This document shows, piece after piece, positions 43,462 to 51,976 of a stretch of 52,180 bases of DNA (position 1 is the stretch's first letter; every line of letters starts with the position of its first letter). The position numbers and the translations under genes were made by a program. A model generated the notes under the pieces. It ran no database searches. It was not told where the DNA came from and saw only the letters and a list, made by a program, of their open reading frames with translations. Source of the DNA: Sphingopyxis sp. (GTDB lineage: Bacteria > Pseudomonadota > Alphaproteobacteria > Sphingomonadales > Sphingomonadaceae); assembly GCA_017745175.1 (NCBI GenBank), contig JAGHZY010000001.1:13366-65545 (forward strand), read 5' to 3'.

Positions 43462-45720
43462 ATGTTGAAGCGGACCATGATGATTTCCTTGCTGTCGGGA
43501 TGCGCCTTTGCCCCGTCGGCTTACGCGCAGGGCGACCCTGCCGCCGCGGACGCATCGGGCGGCGATATCGTCGTCACAGCGCAGCGGCGCGAAAGCCGGC
43601 TTCAGGACGTACCGCAGGCGGTGACCGCCTTTGGCGGCGAGGCGTTGGAACGTCTGGCGATCCGCGATACCGAAAGTCTCGTCCGCAACACGCCCAGCCT
43701 GACCTTCACGCCCGTCGGTCCGGGCGAGTCCAACGTCGGGCTTCGTGGATTGACAACCGACCTCGGGCTCGCACCGGCGGTCGCGGTCTATATCAACGAC
43801 ACCCCGTTCGATTTCCGGACCGACGCCTATAGCGGCACGCCCAACATCGATCTGTTCGACATGCAGCGCGTCGAGGTACTGCGCGGGCCGCAGGGCACGC
43901 TGTTCGGGTCGAGTTCGACGGGAGGCACCATCCGCTACATCACCAACCAGCCCGATAGTTCGGGGTTCGACGCGCATGGCGAAGCCTTCGTCAACAGCGT
44001 CAAGGGCGGCGGCGAAGGCTATGGCGCCAAGGCTGCGGTCAATTTCCCGCTGTCCACCAAGGCGGCGCTGCGGCTGACCGGCACCTATGAAAAGATCGCA
44101 GGCTATATCGAGCGTTATGATGCCACGCTCGCCGGGCTGACCTCGCCGCAGTCGGACGACGATATTGCGGAGAAAAACGCCAATGACGCGACGATCTTCA
44201 GCCTGCGCGGCGCACTCCGGCTCGAAGCGGGCGATGATTTCACCATCACGCCGAGCCTGTTCTTCCAGCGCATCGATGCCGACAACCCGATCGCGACGCA
44301 GAGCAATCTGCCGGGATTCGGCCGGGCGAGTGCGATCGGTCCCGAACCATCGCGCACCGACCTGCTCGTCGCGAACCTGACGCTCGAAAAGAGCTTCGGC
44401 AGTGTCGAACTGGTTTCGTCGAGCTCCTATCTCCATAAGGAATCCGATGCGACGCTCGACTATACGGCGCTTGGCTATAATATTCTTGGCGCGTTCGCGC
44501 CCTTCGCCAGCCTGACCCCGGCCAAGGCCGACACCTATGTCCAGGAGCTCCGTCTGACCTCGTCGAACGACGGCCCGTTCAACTGGATCGCGGGTGTCTA
44601 TTTCAGCCATACCGACCAGCAACTGGGGCAGATTTTTCTCGGCCAGGCCTTTACCGACCTGCTCGATGCGACCTTTGGCCCTGCACCGGGACCGGTGGGT
44701 CCCGTTTCCTATGACTATATCCAGAAGACATCGGACCAGCAGTTCGCCGGCTTCGCCGAAGTCAATTTCGACGTCAGCGAAACCGTCGAGCTGATTGCCG
44801 GGCTGCGTGTCTACAAGCTCAAGAATACGCTCGAGGCCAGCTGTACCGAAGTCGTCCCCGGCATCCTGTGCGGCGCCGATACGCCGCAGGTCACCGCGAA
44901 GAAGACGAGCGCCAGCCCGCGCTTCACGGTCAATTTCCGCCCCGATGAGGGCACCACCCTCTATGCGACCGTCTCACGCGGTTTCCGTGCAGGGGGTGCC
45001 AATGCGACGGTGCCCCCGGCCCTCGGCTGCTCGCTCGCAGAATCGGTCGGCGCGATCTTCAGCCCCGATTCGGTGTGGAATTATGAGGTCGGGGCAAAGG
45101 TCGAAACGCCAGATCGGGTGCTGACCGTCAACGGCGCCGCCTATCGCATCGAACAAAAGGGTGTCCAGCTCGCCATCCCCGACCCCTGCGGGTCGACCTT
45201 CTTCGCCAACGCCGGCGACGCGCGCATCGACGGCGCCGAGCTGGAAGTCAGCCTGCGCCCGGCCCGCCATGTCACGGTCAGCGGGCAGCTCAGCTATGCC
45301 GACGCGCGCTTTACCGATGTCCCCGACCTGTTCGGCGCGGCCGCCGGCTATACCGAGGGCGATCGCACGCCGGAAACGCCGCGCTGGAAATTCGCGCTGT
45401 CGTCCGAACTGCGTTATCCGGTGAGCGATGCATGGGAGCTTTATGCGCGCGGAAGCTGGCAGCATGTCGGCAGGACGCCGTTTGCCATCGATGGCGTCGT
45501 CAGCTCGGGGCGGTTCCGGCCGGCCTATGATATGGCGAACTTCGACTTCGGCGGCGAGAGCGGTAAGGTCGATGTCAGCCTGTTCGTCCGCAACGCGTTC
45601 AACAAGCGGGGCATTCTCGCGATCGGGTCGGGAGCAGTGAGCACCATTGTGGGGGCGTATGAGAATGTCACCTACGCGGCGCCGCGCACCATCGGCCTCA
45701 GCGTGCGGATCAAAGGCTGA
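43462..45720 (+). CDS. TonB-dependent outer membrane receptor
   Basis: A 752-aa TonB-dependent transporter. A signal peptide precedes GGDIVVTAQRRESRLQDVPQ, the TonB-box and plug start of the sphingomonad IroE/FyuA-like group. The plug contains VGLRGLTTDLGLAPAVAVYI and VEVLRGPQGTLFGSSSTGG; the barrel has YATVSRGFRAGGAN and ends in GLSVRIKG. It is followed after 26 bp by an M24-fold hydrolase and probably imports the substrate of this cluster. Confidence 0.95.
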   Translation: MLKRTMMISLLSGCAFAPSAYAQGDPAAADASGGDIVVTAQRRESRLQDVPQAVTAFGGEALERLAIRDTESLVRNTPSLTFTPVGPGESNVGLRGLTTDLGLAPAVAVYINDTPFDFRTDAYSGTPNIDLFDMQRVEVLRGPQGTLFGSSSTGGTIRYITNQPDSSGFDAHGEAFVNSVKGGGEGYGAKAAVNFPLSTKAALRLTGTYEKIAGYIERYDATLAGLTSPQSDDDIAEKNANDATIFSLRGALRLEAGDDFTITPSLFFQRIDADNPIATQSNLPGFGRASAIGPEPSRTDLLVANLTLEKSFGSVELVSSSSYLHKESDATLDYTALGYNILGAFAPFASLTPAKADTYVQELRLTSSNDGPFNWIAGVYFSHTDQQLGQIFLGQAFTDLLDATFGPAPGPVGPVSYDYIQKTSDQQFAGFAEVNFDVSETVELIAGLRVYKLKNTLEASCTEVVPGILCGADTPQVTAKKTSASPRFTVNFRPDEGTTLYATVSRGFRAGGANATVPPALGCSLAESVGAIFSPDSVWNYEVGAKVETPDRVLTVNGAAYRIEQKGVQLAIPDPCGSTFFANAGDARIDGAELEVSLRPARHVTVSGQLSYADARFTDVPDLFGAAAGYTEGDRTPETPRWKFALSSELRYPVSDAWELYARGSWQHVGRTPFAIDGVVSSGRFRPAYDMANFDFGGESGKVDVSLFVRNAFNKRGILAIGSGAVSTIVGAYENVTYAAPRTIGLSVRIKG

Positions 45721-45746
45721 CCGGCCGATTTGCGGGGAGACGAAGC

Positions 45747-47015
45747 GTGAGCGGCAGCAATTATTTCCCGCGCGAGGAATATGAGGCGCGCTGGAAACGC
45801 GTGTGGGACGCGATGCGCGCCAAGGGCTATGACCATCTTCTCGTGTGGTCGCGCGGTGCCGGATCCTATGACCGGCTCGGCAACGGTCTCTGGCTCACGA
45901 ACTTCGCTAACAACGGCACGGGACAGGATTGGGCGGACGACGTCCAGATGGGCGCATGGACCTTTTCGGCAGTGCTGTTCAGGGACGGCCGCGCGCCCGA
46001 ACTGCACAGCGCGCAGCCACCGCAGGAAACCGAATATGCCAGGACCGTCTGCGGCGAGCTGATCGTCCACGAGCCGAGCCTGATAACCGGACTTCCCGAA
46101 TATTTCCGCAAGCATGGCATCGAAGGGCGCGTCGCGGTGGTCGGCGACGACGTACTCCCCGGGCTGTACGACCGGCGCCTGCGCAGCCTGACCCCGCAGA
46201 TCGAATGGGTCACCGACGAATGGTTCCTGCTCGAACCCCAGCGCGTGAAGTCGGCGCGCGAGCAGGAGGCGTTCCGGACCGCCGGCGACATCACCACCCA
46301 TGCGCTGGCCGCGGGCATGGATGCGCTGATCGCCGGCGAGACCTCGGCGGAGGCCGCGGCGCGAACGGCGATGGAAATCATGCGGCGCGGCGGCGGCTTT
46401 TCGCGCATCGACATGCATCACGGCGCGCATGCCGAACGCTTCCTCCTCGGCGACATGCTGTACGGCTATGATACCAGCGCGCCGAAAAAGGGCGATATGG
46501 TGCGCGGATGGATTCAGGGGCCGATCTTCCAAGGCTATTGGCTCGATCCCGGTCGTACCGCGGTTTGCGGGGGTCGGCCCACGAGGGAGCAGCGGCATAT
46601 ATTGGAGGGCGCCACCGAGGTGTGCAAGGCGATCATCAAGGCGATCCGCCCCGGCGTCACGCCGCGGCAGCTCGGCGTGATCGGCGAGAAAGCGGCCCAG
46701 CGTTACGCCGGGGATGGAATCGACCTGAATCTGGGGATTTTCGGCCATCAGATGGGCACCTTCTACGGACCGCACATCATTCCGGCAGGCGATCCCGGCG
46801 CACTGGAGGACGTCAAGGAAAAGCAAGGCACATCGGCGAACGAAATCATGTTCAAGGAATATGAAAAGATCGACGAGCCCTATGAGCCCGGCATGCTGAT
46901 CGCGGTCGAAGCCTTCATCAAACATCCGGGCGTCGGCATGAGCGGCCTCGAAGACCATGTACTGGTCACCAGGGACGGCTGCGAGCAGATCACCAATACG
47001 CCCTATTATCTTTGA
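45747..47015 (+). CDS. M24-family (pita-bread fold) hydrolase, metal site incomplete
   Basis: A 422-aa protein with a creatinase-type N-terminal domain (YEARWKRVWDAMRAKGYDHLL) and an M24 catalytic domain. The expected ligands are Asp, Asp, His, Glu, Glu. Visible are Asp in YWLDPGRTAV, His in FGHQMGTF, Glu in LIAVEAFIKHPG and Glu in GLEDHVLV. The first Asp, normally in GDxVxxD, is replaced: the sequence reads KKGDMVRGWIQGP. The enzyme may be single-metal or metal-free like creatinase. Its position after the TonB receptor suggests prolidase- or creatinase-type cleavage of the imported compound. Confidence 0.85.
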   Translation: MSGSNYFPREEYEARWKRVWDAMRAKGYDHLLVWSRGAGSYDRLGNGLWLTNFANNGTGQDWADDVQMGAWTFSAVLFRDGRAPELHSAQPPQETEYARTVCGELIVHEPSLITGLPEYFRKHGIEGRVAVVGDDVLPGLYDRRLRSLTPQIEWVTDEWFLLEPQRVKSAREQEAFRTAGDITTHALAAGMDALIAGETSAEAAARTAMEIMRRGGGFSRIDMHHGAHAERFLLGDMLYGYDTSAPKKGDMVRGWIQGPIFQGYWLDPGRTAVCGGRPTREQRHILEGATEVCKAIIKAIRPGVTPRQLGVIGEKAAQRYAGDGIDLNLGIFGHQMGTFYGPHIIPAGDPGALEDVKEKQGTSANEIMFKEYEKIDEPYEPGMLIAVEAFIKHPGVGMSGLEDHVLVTRDGCEQITNTPYYL

Positions 47016-47049
47016 ACATGGCGCGATCGGGGGTTTAAGGGATCGAGAA

Positions 47050-47619
47050 ATGCAGACGAACCGGCGACAATTTATCGCGCGATCGGCAATCGGCGGGTTC
47101 GGCCTGGTCGCCGCACCGCTTCTGCCTGCAGAATCGGCTCGCGCGGGAGCGTCGCCCCTGCCCGCGGCCGAACGACAGATCATCGCTTCGATCGCGCGCT
47201 ACTACCGGCTTTCACCCGAGGATGGGGTGCAAGGGGAAGATTTCAGTTGGGTCCAGATCGATCTGGGCGCCACCCGGCCAATCGATGCGATCCGGTTGCG
47301 CCCGCCGGAGACCAGCTGTTCGACAGGATACTGGTCCTCGATCCATTTCTGCATCGACTGTTCGGATGACCAGGGTTTTGGAGAAATACGACCCATCACG
47401 AACTGGCGCGCGGAGCATTCGGCCGCCCCCGTGAATTTCCTTGCATATTTTCCGCAGAACGCAGTGCATGCCCGATACGTCCGGCTAAGCGCGAGCGCCT
47501 CCCCTCCCTATAACGGCGCTATATTGCCGTCCGGATTCGGCACGATAGAAATCCTGTCCAAGGGCGCCGCAATATCTGCAGCCATGCGACGTTGGGAAAC
47601 CAACCATCGTCGCGGCTGA
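47050..47619 (+). CDS. Tat-exported discoidin (F5/8-type)-like protein, possibly truncated
   Basis: A 189-aa protein with a twin-arginine signal (TNRRQFIARSAIGGFGLVAA). The mature part contains SWVQIDLGATRPIDAIRLRP and ARYVRLSASASPP, the two ends of a galactose-binding/discoidin-like jelly roll seen at the front of secreted glycosidases. No catalytic domain follows; the frame stops at 47619 and the next 500 bp hold a broken integrase, so the 3' part may have been lost. The ATG at 47050 has GGGATCGAG upstream. Confidence 0.6.
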   Translation: MQTNRRQFIARSAIGGFGLVAAPLLPAESARAGASPLPAAERQIIASIARYYRLSPEDGVQGEDFSWVQIDLGATRPIDAIRLRPPETSCSTGYWSSIHFCIDCSDDQGFGEIRPITNWRAEHSAAPVNFLAYFPQNAVHARYVRLSASASPPYNGAILPSGFGTIEILSKGAAISAAMRRWETNHRRG

Positions 47620-47756
47620 CAGCTGGCGCATCGCTTGAGCGCTACCGCGTGCCAAGTCGGACGAAGACCGCTGCCGTGAGGCTTGCTTAACCGCTTTCGG
47701 GATTAACTGTCGCCGCGGCGAACGACCGATATCGGGCGCGAAGCGGGCATCAGGCG

Positions 47757-48117
47757 GCTGCGATTTGACCGGCATAGATGGCGCTTTTCCAGCCTGCCGC
47801 ATTCTCGCATGATATTGGCGCGCCGCTTCGCGGAACGTCACCTTGGCGGCAGCTTTGCTCTTCCTCTCCGCCAGCACATCGCGACCGTCGATCTTGACCC
47901 GCCTTGCGGAGCTCGTTCGCTTTCTGGCGAGCCTTCACGAGCGGCAGCAATCCGGCGCTGCTCAAGCCTATGTCCTGCCGCTTGCTGTCGCGTTGCAGGC
48001 GCAGGAGCCAATGAGCCCCGCCCCGCTTGTCCACCTTCAGGAAGAGCCCATCCCCGTCCTGACAGGTGCCGGGATTCGCCAATGCTGCCTTTATCGCCAA
48101 AGCCGTGAGCTTTTCAT
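47757..48117 (-). pseudogene. tyrosine recombinase (phage-type integrase) N-terminal remnant
   Basis: One minus-strand frame gives LTALAIKAALANPGTCQDGD, then GLFLKVDKRGGAHWLLRLQR and SSAGLLPLVKARQKANELRK, which is the DUF4102 arm-binding domain of P4-like integrases. Near 47905 one extra G shifts the frame; the next frame continues with VLAERKSKAAAKVTFREAAR and stops being homologous after about 40 residues. The catalytic domain is missing. The probable ATG at 48117 is also out of frame. It starts about 195 bp from the 3' end of tRNA-Tyr, the normal position for such an integrase. Confidence 0.8.
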
Positions 48118-48129
48118 AGGGTTAACCTA

Positions 48130-48177
48130 CTTTTTTACCCTCACACTCGGAAGTCCGATTCTTGAGGGTGAAAAAAG
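48130..48177. repeat. long inverted repeat between integrase remnant and tRNA-Tyr
   Basis: TTTTTTACCCTCA (48131-48143) and TGAGGGTGAAAAAA (48163-48176) are complementary apart from one unpaired base, and an inner TCGG/CCGA pair tightens the loop. It could be a bidirectional terminator or part of the old attachment region. Confidence 0.45.
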
Positions 48178-48311
48178 TTACCCCCACATCCTCCCAGTTT
48201 TTGCCGAGCTGCAGTGATATGGAATGGGACGCAGAGGACCGAACCAAGCGATGATACGCTAGGCTTCCTGCCATTTATAGGGATTTTGGGGGATACCCTC
48301 GGATCAGAGGG

Positions 48312-48397
48312 TGGTGGACAGGGCTGGATTCGAACCAGCGTACGGAAACCCGGGCAGATTTACAGTCTGCTGCCTTTAACCACTCGGCCACCTGTCC
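48312..48397 (-). tRNA. tRNA-Tyr (GTA anticodon)
   Basis: An 86-nt class II tRNA with encoded CCA. The acceptor GGACAGG (5' end at 48397) pairs with CCTGTCC, the D arm is GGCCGAGTGGTTAAAGGC, the anticodon loop CTGTAAA places GTA at 48363-48361, there is a long variable arm, and the T arm is GGTTCGAATCC. Its 3' end faces the integrase remnant. Confidence 0.97.
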
Positions 48398-48478
48398 ATT
48401 GGGGCCCGCTTTGGGAAGAGGCCCAATGGCGAAACGAGACTTGCCTGTCAATGCCAGTCATGGGAAAGGCGCGCCATC

Positions 48479-49246
48479 ATGCGTCAATTTTCTCGCCATC
48501 GTCGTCCCGCCGGCCAAAACCAGCGCGGACAAGCCATCCGTTTCTGGGGTCGCCACGCAGTATTGGCCGCGCTCGCCAACCCCGAACGCACCGTCAAGCG
48601 CATCTGGGGTACGCGCGAGGCGCTCGGCCAGCTCGACCTGCCGCCGGTGATTCCCATTTCCTATGCCGACGTCACCGACCTCGCGCGGCTCGTGGCGCGC
48701 GACGCGCCGCACCAGGGGCTGGTGATCGAAGTCGACCCGCTCGAGGGCATCTATCTCGGCGACCTGCTGCAGGAAGAGGCCGACGCCGACAGCCGGCGCC
48801 CGATCGTCATCCTCGATCAGGTCACCGACCCGCATAATATCGGCGCCGTGCTGCGCTCCGCTGCGGCGTTCGACGCCGCCGCGATCGTCACGCAGGACCG
48901 CCACAGCCCGCCTGAAAGCGGCGTAATCGCACGCTCGGCCTCGGGCGCGCTCGAAACCGTGCCATGGGTACGCGTCGTCAACCTGTCGCGCGCGCTCGAG
49001 GAAATCGCCGAGGCGCAATATTGGCGCATCGGGCTGATGGGCGACACCGAAACGACGCTCGCCTCGACACTCGACGGCGGCAAGGTCGCGCTGGTGCTCG
49101 GTTCCGAAGGCGATGGCATGCGCCACAATGTCATGGAGCATTGCGACGTGCTGGCCAAACTGCCGATCTCGCCGCGGATGGAGAGCCTCAATATCTCGAA
49201 CGCCGCGGCGATCGCGCTCTACGCGGTCGCGACGGCGGGCCAGTAA
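48479..49246 (+). CDS. rlmB: 23S rRNA (guanosine-2'-O-)-methyltransferase RlmB / TrmH-family
   Basis: A 255-aa SpoU/TrmH-family (SPOUT) methyltransferase. An N-terminal substrate-binding domain (WGRHAVLAALANPERTVKRI) is followed by three motifs: LDQVTDPHNIGAVLRSA with the catalytic Arg, LVLGSEGDGMR for SAM, and SLNISNAAAIALY closing the knot. This fits RlmB, which methylates G2251 of 23S rRNA; other SpoU members modify different sites, so the exact target is inferred. GGGAAAGG precedes the ATG. It ends 3 bp from the convergent ferredoxin gene. Confidence 0.9.
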   Translation: MRQFSRHRRPAGQNQRGQAIRFWGRHAVLAALANPERTVKRIWGTREALGQLDLPPVIPISYADVTDLARLVARDAPHQGLVIEVDPLEGIYLGDLLQEEADADSRRPIVILDQVTDPHNIGAVLRSAAAFDAAAIVTQDRHSPPESGVIARSASGALETVPWVRVVNLSRALEEIAEAQYWRIGLMGDTETTLASTLDGGKVALVLGSEGDGMRHNVMEHCDVLAKLPISPRMESLNISNAAAIALYAVATAGQ

Positions 49247-49249
49247 GGC

Positions 49250-49567
49250 TTAGTCCTCGGCGGCGATCCGCACGCGGAGGCCGTCGAGCGCGTCGCTGAA
49301 CGGGATCTGGCACGACAGACGCGAGCCCTCGTCGCGATCGGTCGTCGAATCGAGCAGGTCGTTCTCGTCCTCGCTCATCGCGGGAAGCTGGTCGGTCGCG
49401 CCCGCCTCGACGTGGACATGGCAGGTCGCGCACGAGCAGCAGCCGCCGCACAGCGCAAGCAGTTCGTCGAAGCCCGCGTCCCGGATATTTTCCATCACCG
49501 TCAGGCTGGTATCGCCCTCGATCTCGTGCTCGGTACCGTCGCGCGTAACGACAATCAGCTTCGCCAT
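49250..49567 (-). CDS. 2Fe-2S ferredoxin (adrenodoxin type)
   Basis: A 105-aa ferredoxin that passes single electrons, typically to cytochrome P450 or Fe-S assembly. The cluster-binding motif is [15 protein letters not shown] with a distal Cys in SRLSCQIPF. There is one more Cys than the usual CGGxCxCxTCHV: the residue after CGG is also Cys. The ATG at 49567 ([11 protein letters not shown]) matches the family start; longer forms upstream lack support. Confidence 0.93.
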   Translation of the reverse strand: MAKLIVVTRDGTEHEIEGDTSLTVMENIRDAGFDELLALCGGCCSCATCHVHVEAGATDQLPAMSEDENDLLDSTTDRDEGSRLSCQIPFSDALDGLRVRIAAED

Positions 49568-49668
49568 GCTCATCCCCATAGGTTTCTTGTCGCTGGCGCT
49601 ATGTCGCGCGTTGCGCGCCAAATCAAGCGTTGCTATCAGCTACCAATGGAACAAAAGGAGAATATGCG

Positions 49669-50286
49669 ATGGGTCTCAGCCAGCAGCAGCTGAACGCGGG
49701 AATCGACGCGCTGGCTGCGAGCGACGCCAATTTCGCGCGCGCACTCGGCAATGTCGGCTATCCTGAACCGCGCATCCGCGAGCCCGGCTACACCACCCTC
49801 CTCCGCACGATCGTCGGCCAGCAGGTCAGTGTCGCCGCCGCCAATTCGATCTGGAACAAGCTCGAAGCGCAGTTCGGCGAGGGCTGTCCTGCGGAAGTCA
49901 TGGCGGCCGCCGATTTCGATACGCTGCGCGCCTGCGGCCTCTCGGGACAGAAGCAGGGCTATGCCAAGAGCCTCGCGCAATTGATCCTCGATGGCGAGCT
50001 GACCTTCGACGCCCTCCCCGCCGACGACGAGGAAGCGATCGCCCTGCTCACGCGGGTGAAGGGCATCGGGCGCTGGTCGGCCGAAATCTATCTGCTCTTT
50101 GCCGAGGGCCGCCCCGATATCTGGCCCGCGGGCGACCTTGCGGTGCAGGAAGCCGTCGGCCGCATCATGCAACTGGGCGCGCGGCCGAGCGAAAAAGAGG
50201 CGCGCGAACTCGCCGAACCCTGGCGCCCCCACCGCGGCGCCGCGGCGATCTTCAGCTGGCACTGCTACAATATGGATGTGATCTAG
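49669..50286 (+). CDS. DNA-3-methyladenine glycosylase (HhH-GPD, AlkA type)
   Basis: A 205-aa base-excision glycosylase of the AlkA/MagIII group that removes alkylated purines. The HhH-GPD motif is LLTRVKGIGRWSAEIYLLF, followed by the catalytic Asp in WPAGDLAVQEAVG. TTLLRTIVGQQVSVAAA is the conserved helix before it. The ATG at 49669 has AAGGAG at an 8-bp distance. No Fe-S cluster cysteines are present, unlike EndoIII. Confidence 0.93.
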   Translation: MGLSQQQLNAGIDALAASDANFARALGNVGYPEPRIREPGYTTLLRTIVGQQVSVAAANSIWNKLEAQFGEGCPAEVMAAADFDTLRACGLSGQKQGYAKSLAQLILDGELTFDALPADDEEAIALLTRVKGIGRWSAEIYLLFAEGRPDIWPAGDLAVQEAVGRIMQLGARPSEKEARELAEPWRPHRGAAAIFSWHCYNMDVI

Positions 50287-50372
50287 GGACCGCGTGCGCC
50301 CTCTGCTTCGCCCTTCCCGCGAAGACGGGGCCATCGGTGGCAGAAATCTTTACCGGACGAGGATTGCCTGAA

Positions 50373-51809
50373 TTACGCCGCGACTGCTGCCATGGCGGCA
50401 GGCGTGTCCAGGGCGTCGCGCAGCGCGGCCAGCCGAGAGCGACTGACCGGCAGGGGCGTCCCTTCGTTCAGGCGCAGCCGCCAGCGATCGCCGTCGCGCT
50501 CCAGCCGTTGCACCCGGGACAAGTTGGCGATCACCGACCGGTGAATGCGCTGGAAGCTCGCCGGCAACTGGTCCGCAAGCCCGTCGAGGCGCGCGGCATG
50601 CAGAAGGCTGCGGCCGCCGGTCAGTCGCAACTCGACATAGTCGTCAGCCCCTACCACGGCGAGAATCTCGGCGATCGGTACGAGTTCGACGCCGCGCGCC
50701 GAAGCCACCGTCAGGCGATCAGGTCGGCTGGCTGCGCGTGTCAGCGCGGCCTCGCGATTGCGGTCGTCCCGGCTCAGGCGCACGACCTCGACCATCAGCA
50801 GCGGCAGGATCAGGCCCGCCACGAGCAGGAAGTAAGAGAGATCGATGAATCCCTCGGGAAGGCCGAGGGCCAGAGCGAGGAACAGTAGCAGATAGGCAAG
50901 GGTCGGCCGCGCGCCGGGAAGTCGCCGGCGCACCCCGACCGCGGCCGGTAAGGCGGCAAGTGCGACCCCCGCGATGAGCACCCATATCGTCTTCGCATCG
51001 AAGCCCGGCAATAAGGCCGTCGCGGTTACCGGACCAAGCGAGAGGCCGATCATCGCGCGGCTCGCCTTGGGCCAAAACCGGGTGGAGACGTAGCGCACCA
51101 GCAGGATCGCGAAGATCGCCGCCAGCACCCATATCGCACCAAGCCGCCAAGCATGGAGCGGGTAGGAATAGTCGATCAGCGTCCGCAAGCTTTCGACGAT
51201 AGCCTGTACGGCCGCAACGCCTGCCATTGCAGTCAGGGTGAGGCTGGTCCCGGTCCGACGCATGGCGTGGATAACCCCGAAGCCGAATGCCGCAGCCAGC
51301 AACGCGCCCGCTGCGAGGAAGGTGACAGCGAGAGGCGCGATGCGCGGCGGGTACGGATAAGGCAAGACGGCAATGGCACTCATCGGGCGTGCGAAATGCA
51401 GGCCGCCGTGAAAGGATGACAGGCGCAGCACCAGCAGATTCTCACCGGGCCGCCAGGCAGTTTCACGGATGGGGAAGATCGCCTGATAGCGCCCCGGCGT
51501 CTCATCCTGCTTCGTGGAGCCGGGGCGGCCGTTCGCGCCGAGACGCCGGCCGTTAAACCAGACCTCCGACGAGGCGATCCCGGCAATATAAAGAACCCGC
51601 GGGCGAGCATCCGTCGGAGGCTGGACGATGGATCGGATCCAGATTTCCCGGCCTTGCGGATCGATGAAATCCGGAGTCGGGCGACAGTCGCTGAGCTTCG
51701 GGCCAGCCAGCCCGGTCACGCCGCGACAGGCTTGCCACGAGATATCGCGGGCCTGGGCCGGGGACATGAATATCGTCACGAGAAGGGTGAGGAGCAGGAT
51801 TCGCCACAT
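50373..51809 (-). CDS. membrane-anchored LytTR-family transcriptional regulator
   Basis: A 478-aa fusion. A signal peptide (MWRILLLTLLVTIFMSPAQA) precedes an extracytoplasmic domain of about 120 residues with a jelly-roll look (VLYIAGIASSEVWFNGRRLG), then about seven membrane helices (residues 155-355), then a C-terminal LytTR DNA-binding domain (EILAVVGADDYVELRLTGGR, FQRIHRSVIANLSRVQRLER). It probably senses an external signal and binds DNA directly from the membrane, without a separate kinase. It is divergent from the serine hydrolase at 51977, its likely target, and is convergent with the glycosylase gene. Confidence 0.87.
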   Translation of the reverse strand: MWRILLLTLLVTIFMSPAQARDISWQACRGVTGLAGPKLSDCRPTPDFIDPQGREIWIRSIVQPPTDARPRVLYIAGIASSEVWFNGRRLGANGRPGSTKQDETPGRYQAIFPIRETAWRPGENLLVLRLSSFHGGLHFARPMSAIAVLPYPYPPRIAPLAVTFLAAGALLAAAFGFGVIHAMRRTGTSLTLTAMAGVAAVQAIVESLRTLIDYSYPLHAWRLGAIWVLAAIFAILLVRYVSTRFWPKASRAMIGLSLGPVTATALLPGFDAKTIWVLIAGVALAALPAAVGVRRRLPGARPTLAYLLLFLALALGLPEGFIDLSYFLLVAGLILPLLMVEVVRLSRDDRNREAALTRAASRPDRLTVASARGVELVPIAEILAVVGADDYVELRLTGGRSLLHAARLDGLADQLPASFQRIHRSVIANLSRVQRLERDGDRWRLRLNEGTPLPVSRSRLAALRDALDTPAAMAAVAA

Positions 51810-51976
51810 GCCTCCCCTCTAGGCAGCAGTTCGCCGAGATGCACTGCCATTCACCGATCAGGGCGCATAATTGACCGGGCCGGGGTAGACGAGCGGGCCG
51901 TGAACGGATCAACCGAGGGCAGGACCTGATAGAGCCATACGCAATCGCCCCCCCTCAAGCCTTGGATCACCTGATA

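Noticed and set aside
47843..48217. Plus-strand frame over the integrase remnant
   Set aside because: The minus strand shows clear integrase similarity; the plus frame has no recognisable features.
48130..48397. att duplication at tRNA-Tyr or tRNA-Lys
   Set aside because: I looked for a second copy of either tRNA 3' end in the window and found none, so no attachment site pair can be claimed.
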